In this document: in pieces, positions 1 through 5,550 of the stretch
Position numbering within the stretch: the stretch's first letter is position 1
Layout: each line of letters begins with the position of its first letter
Assembly (NCBI GenBank): GCA_003242425.1
Contig: QGUL01000139.1
Coordinates: forward strand, 1 to 5,550
Reading direction: 5' to 3'
DNA from: Pseudomonadota bacterium
Lineage (GTDB): Bacteria; Pseudomonadota; Gammaproteobacteria; Burkholderiales; SG8-39
Length of the DNA stretch: 5,550 nucleotides
Position numbers and translations under genes: made by a program
The notes under the pieces: generated by a model
What the model saw: the letters and a program-made list of their open reading frames with translations, nothing else
Told to the model about the DNA's origin: nothing
Databases searched by the model: none

Positions 1-1613
1 AAGCTTCCCATGGAGGATTTCGTGCCGCGGCGCTGGCAGAACGGCTTTAAAAACAAGCCCACGCCTACATGGCGGGCGGTACCCTTCCCTACCGCCTGCT
101 GAACACCCGGCAGTTGCGCAAGCTGGCCCATATCGCGCGCAGGTACGACAAGGGCTACGGCCACTTCACCACGCGCCAGAACATCCAGTTCAACTGGCCG
201 GAGCTGGAGGACGTGCCGGACATCCTCGCCGAACTGGCCACGGTGCAGATGCACGCCATCCAGACCAGTGGCAACTGCGTGCGCAACGTCACCACCGACC
301 AGTTCGCCGGCGTGGCGCCGGACGAGATCGTCGACTCCTTCGTGTGGTGCGAGCTCATCCGCCAGTGGTCGACCTTCAATCCTGAATTCGCGCGCCTGCC
401 GCGCAAATTCAAGATCGCGGTGAACGGCGCGAAGACCGACCGCGCCGCGGTGATGGTGCACGACATCGGCCTGCACGCCGTGCGCGCCGAGGACGGCACG
501 GTGGGCTTTCGCGTGATCGTCGGCGGCGGCCTCGGCCGCACGCCGATCATCGGCAGCGTGATCCGGGAATTCCTGCCCTGGCAGCACCTGCTCACCTACC
601 TCGACGCCATCCTGCGCGTGTACAACCGCTACGGCCGCCGCGACAACAAGGCCAAGGCGCGCATCAAGATCCTGGTACGCGACCGCGGCCCCGAGAACTT
701 CGCGCGCGAAGTCGAGGAAGAATGGGCGCACCTGAAGGACGGCCCGGCCACGCTCATTCCGGAAGAGATCGAACGCATCGAGGCGCGCTTCACCCGTCCG
801 CAGTACGAGAAACTGCCCGAGCGCGATCCCGGTCTGGACGCGCTGCTCGAACGCGACAAAGCCTTCGCCGCCTGGTACAAGCGCAACGTCTTCGGCCACA
901 AGGTGCCGGGCTACGCCGCGGTGACGCTCTCGCTCAAGCGCACCGGCGTACCGCCAGGCGACTGCACCGCCGAGCAGATGGACGCCATCGCCGACATGGC
1001 CGATCAATACAGCTACGGCGAGCTGCGCGTCACGCACGAACAGAACCTCGTGCTCGCCGACGTAAAGCAGTCGGACCTCTACGCGGTGTGGCAGCGCGCA
1101 AGAGAGCTCGGGCTCGCCACGCCCAACATCGGCCTGCTCACCAACATCATCTGCTGCCCCGGCGGCGATTTCTGCTCGCTCGCGAACGCGAAATCGATCC
1201 CGATCGCGCAGGCGATCCAGGAACGCTTCGACGACCTCGACTACCTGTACGACATCGGCGAGCTGGATCTGAACATCTCCGGCTGCATGAACTCCTGCGG
1301 CCATCACCACGTCGGCCACATCGGCATCCTGGGCGTCGATAAGCAGGGCGAGGAGTGGTACCAGGTCTCGATCGGCGGCTCGCAGGGCAACGACGCGGCG
1401 ATCGGCAAGATCATCGGCCGTTCCTTCGCCAAGGAGGAAGTGCCCGACGTGATCGAGAAACTGATCCATTGCTACCTCGCGCACCGCGAGCACGAGGAAG
1501 AACGCTTCATCGACACGGTCCGCCGCATCGGGCTCGAGCCGTTCAAGGAATACGTCTATGGAAAAAGTGATCAAGGCACGCCGGCTGGTGCCCGACAACT
1601 GGCAACTGCTTGA
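1..1613 (+). CDS. cysI: Sulfite reductase hemoprotein (CysI family), 5'-partial, apparent frameshift near its left end
   Basis: It reduces sulfite to sulfide by six electrons in the cytoplasm, using siroheme coupled to a [4Fe-4S] cluster. The frame is open from base 51 to the stop at 1611-1613. Numbering from the internal Met at 69, visible motifs are HFTTRQNIQFNW (32-43), the siroheme-pocket stretch TSGNCVRNVTTD (66-77), PRKFKIAVNG (111-120), and the cluster ligands CPGGDFC (363-369) and CMNSC (406-410). All four cluster cysteines are present. The Met at 69 is not the start: KQAHAY precedes it in frame, and bases 13-45 in another frame encode EDFVPRRWQNG, which also resembles the family. One base therefore seems to be missing near 46-53. 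The true N-terminus lies left of the window. The C-terminus runs 56 bases into the DUF934 gene. No CysJ flavoprotein gene is adjacent, so the electron donor is unknown. Family assignment is firm; a nitrite reductase is disfavoured by the cys gene neighbours. Confidence 0.93.
44..56 (+). other. Probable one-base deletion (frameshift site) in cysI
   Basis: Reading from base 1 gives the family-like string EDFVPRRWQNGF up to about base 48, after which it degenerates. From base 51 the frame starting at base 3 gives KQAHAYM and continues as good CysI, but it meets a TAA at 48-50. The sequence here is TTT followed by five A. Adding one base restores a continuous NGFKKQAHAYM, with the spacing I expect from the family pattern NGLYxQxHAYM. 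This may be a homopolymer sequencing error or end-of-read error, or a real mutation. Confidence 0.6.
1545..1549 (+). promoter_or_regulatory. Ribosome binding site of the DUF934 gene
   Basis: AAGGA lies 8 bases before the ATG at 1558, inside the 3' end of cysI. It supports initiation at 1558 and so supports the long overlap of the two genes. Confidence 0.55.
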
Positions 1614-2061
1614 GCCGGCAGAAGGACAGGCCGAGGTTCCGGCCGAAGGCCAGGTGATCGTTCCCCTCGCGACCTGGAAGGCGCAGCGCGAGCGGCTCCT
1701 CGCCCGCGGCAACGTCGGCGTGGTGCTGGAGCCGCACGAAGACCCCGCGGAGCTTGCGCAGGACCTCGGGGTGCTGCCGCTCGTCGCCGTCAACTTCCCC
1801 AACTTCCAGGACGGACGCGGCTATTCCACCGCGCGCCTGCTGCGCGAACGCTACGGCTACAAGGGTGAGGTGCGCGCGGTGGGTGACGTCCTGCGCGACG
1901 AGCTGTTCTACCTGAGCCGCGTAGGTTTCGACGCCTTCGCCCTGCGCGCGGACCAGGACGTCGAGGAATGCCTGCGCGCCTTCGACGATTTCAGCGAGGC
2001 CTATCAGGCTTCGGTGGAGCGGCCGCTGCCGCTGTTCCGTCGTCGTCTTTTGGGGGTCTGA
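1558..2061 (+). CDS. DUF934 family protein, putative sulfite-reduction partner
   Basis: A 167-residue protein of the DUF934 family (COG3749), which is regularly found beside cysI and cysH in Proteobacteria and is sometimes labelled an oxidoreductase of sulfite reduction. Its biochemical role is not established as far as I know. The hallmark region is NFPNFQDGRGYSTARLLRER (79-98), followed by YGYKGEVRAVGDVLRDEL (99-116) and FYLSRVGFDAFAL (117-129). There is no signal peptide or membrane segment, and only one cysteine (C138), so it cannot ligate an iron-sulfur cluster by itself. The start at 1558 is chosen because MEKVIKARRLVPDNWQLL matches the usual family N-terminus and an AAGGA site precedes it. 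It begins inside cysI (56-base overlap) and its TGA directly abuts the cysH ATG, suggesting translational coupling. A structural or electron-transfer helper role for CysI is inference from context. Confidence 0.92.
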   Translation: MEKVIKARRLVPDNWQLLEPAEGQAEVPAEGQVIVPLATWKAQRERLLARGNVGVVLEPHEDPAELAQDLGVLPLVAVNFPNFQDGRGYSTARLLRERYGYKGEVRAVGDVLRDELFYLSRVGFDAFALRADQDVEECLRAFDDFSEAYQASVERPLPLFRRRLLGV

Positions 2062-2811
2062 ATGAGTACCGTCGCTCCGCGCGTCGCACCCGGCCCGGAT
2101 ATCGGCGACAAAGTCGAGGCCCTGGAAGCCCTGTTGCGCCGCATCGTACGAGTAGCTTCGCCGGCCGCGCTGGCGAGCAGCCTGTCGATCGAGGACATGG
2201 TGCTGACCGACGCGATCCTGCGCAACCGGCTGCCGATCGGCATCTTCACCCTCGATACCGGGCGCATGCATCGGGACACGCTCGACGTGATCGAGGCGAT
2301 CGAGCGGCGTTATCAGGCCCGCATCGAGGTCTACCGTCCCGATCCCCAGGCGGTGATGCAGTACGTGACGCAGCACGGCCGCGACGCCTTCTACGAAAGC
2401 GTGGAACTGCGCAAGCAGTGCTGCGCCATCCGCAAGATCGAACCGCTCAAGCGCGCGCTGGCGGGCAAGCGCGCCTGGATCACCGGCCTGCGCCGCGCGC
2501 AGTCGGTCACGCGCGAGGCGCTCGAGGAACGGAGCTACGACGAAACCTACGGTCTGGAGAAGTTCAATCCTCTCGCGAGCTGGAGCGAGGACGAGGTGTG
2601 GGCCTACATCCGCACCTACGACGTGCCCTACAACCGACTCTACGACCAGGGCTACCGCTCCATCGGCTGCGCGCCCTGTACGCGGCCGACCGTGGCCGGT
2701 GAGGACGTGCGTGCCGGCCGCTGGTGGTGGGAACAGCCGGAAACCAAGGAATGCGGTTTACACATCGGACCGGACGGCCGTCTGGTCCGCAGCAAAGGGA
2801 ATGTGCGATGA
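2062..2811 (+). CDS. cysH: Assimilatory adenylyl-sulfate (APS) reductase, iron-sulfur type
   Basis: A 249-residue cytoplasmic reductase of the CysH/PAPS reductase family that makes sulfite and AMP from APS with thioredoxin or glutaredoxin as donor. The nucleotide-binding region reads SSLSIEDMVLTD (39-50), followed by LDTGRM (64-69). Two cysteine pairs, CC at 120-121 and CAPC at 203-206, are the four [4Fe-4S] ligands that separate APS reductases from the cluster-free PAPS reductases of E. coli type. The catalytic cysteine is C231 in KECGLH, followed by a short tail to residue 249. The substrate is therefore inferred to be APS, which agrees with the lack of cysC here. The ATG directly follows the DUF934 stop, with a G-run at 2052-2056 as a possible weak ribosome site. 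The TGA overlaps the cysD ATG in ATGA. The gene looks intact. Confidence 0.95.
   Translation: MSTVAPRVAPGPDIGDKVEALEALLRRIVRVASPAALASSLSIEDMVLTDAILRNRLPIGIFTLDTGRMHRDTLDVIEAIERRYQARIEVYRPDPQAVMQYVTQHGRDAFYESVELRKQCCAIRKIEPLKRALAGKRAWITGLRRAQSVTREALEERSYDETYGLEKFNPLASWSEDEVWAYIRTYDVPYNRLYDQGYRSIGCAPCTRPTVAGEDVRAGRWWWEQPETKECGLHIGPDGRLVRSKGNVR
2794..2800 (+). promoter_or_regulatory. Ribosome binding site deciding the cysD start
   Basis: AAAGGGA lies 7 bases before the ATG at 2808, within the 3' end of cysH. It selects 2808 over the longer in-frame ATG at 2724, which would lie deep in cysH and add 28 residues unlike CysD. Confidence 0.65.
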
Positions 2812-3746
2812 GTGCAGTGTTGCAACCTGAAGCGGGCGCGCGCGAACTGCCTGCGCGCAGCCACCTCGACTGGCTGGAATCCGAGGCGATCCACATCCTG
2901 CGCGAGGTCGCCGGCGAATGCGCCAATCCCGTCGTGTTCTTCTCCGGCGGCAAGGATTCGATTGTGCTGCTGCGGCTCGCGGAGAAGGCGTTCCGCCCGG
3001 GGCGCTTCCCCTTCCCCATGCTGCACATCGACACCGGTCACAACTACCCCGAGGTGATCGAGTTCCGCGACCGCCGCGCGCGCGAGCTGGGCGAGCGCCT
3101 GATCGTGCGTTCGGTGGAGGACTCGATCAGGCGCGGCACGGTCAGGCTGCGTTCGGAAACGGAAAGCCGCAACGCCGCGCAGGCCGTGACGCTGCTCGAA
3201 GCGATCGAGGAATTCGGCTTCGACGCCTGCATCGGCGGCGCGCGCCGCGACGAGGAGAAGGCGCGCGCCAAGGAGCGCATCTTCTCCTTCCGTGACGAGT
3301 TCGGCCAATGGGATCCCAAGAACCAGCGCCCGGAGCTGTGGAGCCTCTACAACACCCGCGTGCACAAGGGCGAGCACATGCGCGTGTTCCCGATCAGCAA
3401 CTGGACCGAGCTCGACGTGTGGCAGTACATCGCCCGCGAGGGACTGGAAGTGCCATCGATCTACTACGCGCACAAACGCAAGGTCGTGCGCCGCAACGGC
3501 CTGCTGGTGCCGGTGACGCACCTCACGCCCGCACGGGAAGGAGAAGTGGTCGAGGAACTGAGCGTGCGCTTCCGCACCGTGGGCGACACCTCCTGCACCT
3601 GCCCGGTCGAATCCACCGCGCGCACGCCGGCCGAGATCATCGCCGAAACCGCCACCACCACCATCACGGAACGCGGCGCCACGCGCATGGACGATCAGAC
3701 GTCCGAAGCCTCGATGGAACGCCGCAAGAAGGAAGGGTATTTCTGA
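2808..3746 (+). CDS. cysD: Sulfate adenylyltransferase subunit 2
   Basis: A 312-residue catalytic subunit of the heterodimeric ATP sulfurylase, which forms APS and pyrophosphate from ATP and sulfate with CysN. It has the PP-loop of the adenine nucleotide alpha-hydrolase fold, [10 protein letters not shown] (42-51), then [12 protein letters not shown] (71-82), [18 protein letters not shown] (143-160), [20 protein letters not shown] (184-203) and [15 protein letters not shown] (255-269). The tail ends in the family-typical [10 protein letters not shown]. Length is slightly above the about 300 residues of E. coli CysD, from a variable N-terminal leader of some 18 residues. Start 2808 is chosen for its ribosome site and the ATGA overlap with cysH; an in-frame ATG at 2724 is rejected. 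Its TGA shares one base with the cysN ATG (TGATG), as expected for subunits made in equal amounts. Confidence 0.96.
   Translation: MSAVLQPEAGARELPARSHLDWLESEAIHILREVAGECANPVVFFSGGKDSIVLLRLAEKAFRPGRFPFPMLHIDTGHNYPEVIEFRDRRARELGERLIVRSVEDSIRRGTVRLRSETESRNAAQAVTLLEAIEEFGFDACIGGARRDEEKARAKERIFSFRDEFGQWDPKNQRPELWSLYNTRVHKGEHMRVFPISNWTELDVWQYIAREGLEVPSIYYAHKRKVVRRNGLLVPVTHLTPAREGEVVEELSVRFRTVGDTSCTCPVESTARTPAEIIAETATTTITERGATRMDDQTSEASMERRKKEGYF
3729..3737 (+). promoter_or_regulatory. Ribosome binding site of cysN
   Basis: A purine stretch AAGGAAGGG lies 8 bases before the ATG at 3746, inside the last codons of cysD. It supports that start and coupled translation of the two subunits. Confidence 0.6.
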
Positions 3747-5037
3747 TGTCCGTACTGGGAGAACTCGAACGCCGCCTCGGCACCGAAGACCGCGGGGTGC
3801 TGCGCTTCATCACCGCGGGCAGCGTGGACGACGGCAAGAGCACGCTCATCGGCCGGCTGCTGCACGACTCCCGTCAGGTGCTGGAAGACCAGCTCGCGCA
3901 AGTGTCGCGCGCCTCCGCCAAGAAGGGCGTGAACTACCTGGATCTTTCGCTGCTCACCGACGGCCTGGAGGCCGAGCGCGAGCAGGGCATCACCATCGAT
4001 GTCGCCTACCGCTACTTCGCCACGGCGAAGCGCAAGTTCATCATTGCCGACACGCCCGGCCACGAGCAGTACACCCGCAACATGGTGACGGGCGCATCGA
4101 CGGCCGACGCCGCCGTCATCCTGATCGACGCGCGCAAGGGCGTGCTGCCGCAGACGCGGCGCCACACCTACATCAGCCATCTGCTCGGCGTGAAGCACAT
4201 TTTCGTCGCCGTGAACAAGATGGATCTGGTGGGCTATGCGCAGGACGTGTTCGAAGCCATCCGCCGCGATTTCCTCGCCTTCGCCGAACGGCTGCGCATC
4301 CAGGATTTGCGCTTCTTCCCGGTGAGCGCGCTGCAGGGCGACATGGTGGTGGAGCGCGGCGCCGGCCTGCCCTGGCACGACGGTCCCACGCTGCTCGAAG
4401 CGCTGGAAGAGGTGGAGGTGCGGAACGAAGCGCAACTGAAACCCCTGCGCTTTCCCGTGCAGCTCGTCATCCGTCCCGGCGCAGGTACCGATTTCCGCGG
4501 TTACGCGGGCCGGATCGAATCGGGCGTGGTGCGGGTCGGCGACGAAGTGGTGGTACTGCCCGCCAACCGCACCACGCGGGTGCGCGGCACGGACGGGTCG
4601 ACCGGGTCCCGGCGCCCGCCCTCGCGGGCGACCCCCTGATCCTGCTGCTGGAAGACGAGATCGACATTTCCCGCGGCGACATGATCGCGCACCACGGTCA
4701 TGCCTCGGAGGCGCCGCGCGCGCTGAAACAGGTCACCGCCAACGTGTGCTGGCTCTCCAACGAGGGCTACAACCCGGTGGCGCGGTACGTGCTCAAACAC
4801 ACCTCGCGTTCGGTCAAGGCGAAGATCGCTTCGATCGATCACCGCATCGACATCCACACGCTGGACAGGCAGCCGGCACCCGACTCGCTCGCCATGAACG
4901 ACATCGCGCAGATCACGCTGAATCTCGCCCAACCGGTCTTCGCCGACCCTTATGCGGTGAACCGCGCCACCGGCGCCTTCATCCTAATCGACGAGGCGAC
5001 GAACCAGACGGTCGCGGGCGGGATGATCGAAGGCTAG
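3746..5037 (+). CDS. cysN: Sulfate adenylyltransferase subunit 1 (GTPase), interrupted by an apparent frameshift
   Basis: The regulatory GTPase subunit of ATP sulfurylase, which couples GTP hydrolysis to APS formation by CysD. The G motifs are complete: P-loop GSVDDGKS (25-32), GITID (81-85), DTPG (102-105), NKMD (157-160) and SAL (194-196). The EF-Tu-like second domain begins near [10 protein letters not shown] (236-245). The initial frame ends at a TGA at 4637-4639 after 297 residues. The rest of the protein continues in the neighbouring frame: [20 protein letters not shown] before base 4681, then domain III to [21 protein letters not shown] and a TAG at 5035-5037. One base added near 4598 gives a continuous protein of about 430 residues, which is normal for stand-alone CysN. 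There is no fused CysC kinase domain. As written, the gene would give a truncated protein lacking domain III; sequencing error or a recent mutation are both possible. Confidence 0.92.
4595..4603 (+). other. Probable one-base deletion (frameshift site) in cysN
   Basis: The first frame is family-like through [17 protein letters not shown] (ending at base 4597), then turns to low-complexity [13 protein letters not shown]. The other frame is family-like from about [13 protein letters not shown] onward. From the V of VRG (4580) to the E of LLLEDEID (4651) there are 71 bases. The E. coli CysN spacing as I recall it is 24 codons, or 72 bases, so exactly one base is lacking. Adding T beside 4598 would give TTCGAC (FD), matching the common FD of this loop. 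The observed bases 4597-4602 form GTCGAC. Confidence 0.75.
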
Positions 5038-5044
5038 AGGCTCG

Positions 5045-5550
5045 ATGGCGAAGGTCTACCTCGTCGGCGCAGGTCCCGGTGCACCCGATCTGCTCACCCT
5101 GCGCGCCGCCAGGGTGCTGCAGGAGGCGGACATCGTTTACTACGATGCGCTGGTGCATCCCGACACGCTTGCGCTCGCGCAGCGCGCGAAGAAGATCGCC
5201 GTCGGCAAGCGTTGCGGCCGTCATTCCACCGCGCAGAAGTTCATCAACAAGCGCCTGGTCGACGCCGCGCGCAAGTACGAACGGGTCGTGCGACTGAAGG
5301 GGGGCGACCCGATGCTGTTCGGCCGCGCGCAGGAGGAGATGGATGCGCTGGAAGCGGCCGGCATCGAATACGAGGTGGTACCGGGCATTACCGCAGCGCT
5401 CGCGGCGAGCGCCGAGATCGGCGTGTCCCTCACACGGCGCGGCCTGAGCCGCAATCTCACCTTCGTCACGCCGCGCGTGGGCGAAATGGAACGCGAAAGC
5501 GATTGGGCCGCCGCAGCCCTGCACGCCGACACCGCGGCCATCTATATGGG
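5045..5550 (+). CDS. cobA: Uroporphyrinogen-III C-methyltransferase (SUMT), 3'-partial
   Basis: It transfers two methyl groups from S-adenosylmethionine to uroporphyrinogen III, giving precorrin-2, the precursor of siroheme (and of cobalamin in organisms that make it). The first 168 codons are in the window and remain open at the right edge. Visible family motifs are VYLVGAGPGAPDLLTL (4-19), VRLKGGDPMLFGR (82-94), VVPGITAALAAS (111-122), SLTRRGLSRNLTFVTPR (128-144) and the end of the window at AAIYM. The SUMT domain begins at residue 1, so this is not an E. coli-like CysG, in which a dehydrogenase/ferrochelatase domain precedes it. A C-terminal fusion cannot be excluded. The ATG lies 7 bases after the cysN stop, with AGAGG at 5036-5040 and GAAGG at 5029-5033 as possible ribosome sites. 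Siroheme supply for CysI explains its place in this operon. The symbol is family-level; cysG is also used for such genes. Confidence 0.93.
   Translation, partial: MAKVYLVGAGPGAPDLLTLRAARVLQEADIVYYDALVHPDTLALAQRAKKIAVGKRCGRHSTAQKFINKRLVDAARKYERVVRLKGGDPMLFGRAQEEMDALEAAGIEYEVVPGITAALAASAEIGVSLTRRGLSRNLTFVTPRVGEMERESDWAAAALHADTAAIYM

Noticed and set aside
1..13. HindIII (AAGCTT) and NcoI (CCATGG) sites at the extreme left, with an ATG at 10-12
   Set aside because: The HindIII site may mark a clone boundary, but this cannot be shown from sequence. The ATG at 10 is not credible as the native start, because CysI proteins have several tens of residues before this block.
1543..2376. A long open frame on the minus strand opposite DUF934 and cysH
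   Set aside because: It is antisense to two clearly recognisable genes. Its composition is what high-GC third positions produce, and no recognisable family is encoded.
2724..2807. N-terminal extension of CysD from the ATG at 2724
   Set aside because: The added 28 residues overlap conserved cysH codons and do not resemble CysD. The ATG at 2808 has a good ribosome site and the usual ATGA overlap.
2652..3521. A long minus-strand open frame opposite cysH and cysD
   Set aside because: Same reason: it mirrors well-conserved cysH/cysD codons and shows no domain of its own.
3308..3745. Upstream extension of the cysN frame to 3308
   Set aside because: This part is an out-of-frame reading of cysD, rich in Arg, Ala and His. 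CysN homology begins at the ATG at 3746.
3695..4435. A minus-strand open frame opposite cysN
   Set aside because: It is a histidine- and valine-rich shadow of the CysN reading frame, with no family resemblance.
4627..4639. Programmed -1 frameshift on the run of five C just before the cysN TGA
   Set aside because: A slip there would reach the correct downstream frame, but the family-like residues AGDPL already lie upstream of this point in that frame, so the shift occurred earlier, near 4598. There is no full slippery heptamer, and CysN is not known to be made this way.
4681..5037. A separate 118-residue gene starting at the ATG at 4681
   Set aside because: Its sequence is the C-terminal domain of CysN, family-like residues continue upstream of the ATG in the same frame, and no ribosome site precedes it. 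It is the 3' fragment of frameshifted cysN.

Overview
This window is a GC-rich, tightly packed, single-strand stretch of an assimilatory sulfate reduction operon. From left to right on the + strand it holds: the 3' part of a siroheme sulfite reductase gene (cysI), a DUF934 protein, an APS-type cysH reductase, cysD and cysN (the two subunits of ATP sulfurylase), and the 5' part of a uroporphyrinogen-III C-methyltransferase gene (cobA/SUMT type). The high GC in third positions, the protein sequences and this gene order are those I associate with Betaproteobacteria (Rhodocyclales or Burkholderiales relatives). I cannot name a genus from the sequence alone.

The genes form one pathway. CysD (PP-loop adenylyltransferase) and CysN (GTPase) make adenosine 5'-phosphosulfate (APS) from sulfate and ATP. 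CysH carries both cysteine pairs of an iron-sulfur APS reductase and should reduce APS directly to sulfite. This fits with no APS kinase (CysC) gene or fused CysC domain being present. CysI reduces sulfite to sulfide with siroheme and a [4Fe-4S] cluster. The SUMT gene supplies the first committed step of siroheme synthesis. DUF934 sits between the two reductases and its role is unproven. No cysJ-like flavoprotein is visible, so the electron donor of CysI is not shown here.

Junctions are short: a 56-base overlap (cysI/DUF934), direct abutment (DUF934/cysH), a 4-base ATGA overlap (cysH/cysD), a 1-base TGATG overlap (cysD/cysN) and a 7-base gap (cysN/SUMT). This is consistent with one polycistronic transcript. 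No gene-free stretch above 300 bases exists. I see no promoter, terminator, RNA gene, repeat, mobile element or CRISPR array. The operon promoter and the true cysI start lie left of the window.

Two places look disrupted. cysN has a one-base deletion near 4598 that cuts the readable protein at 297 of about 430 residues, with the family C-terminal domain continuing in the next frame. cysI has a similar one-base loss at an A-run near 46-53, right at the window edge. Sequencing error is the simplest explanation for both, though real mutation cannot be excluded. I found no evidence of an undescribed system; the open biological points are the CysI electron donor and the DUF934 role.
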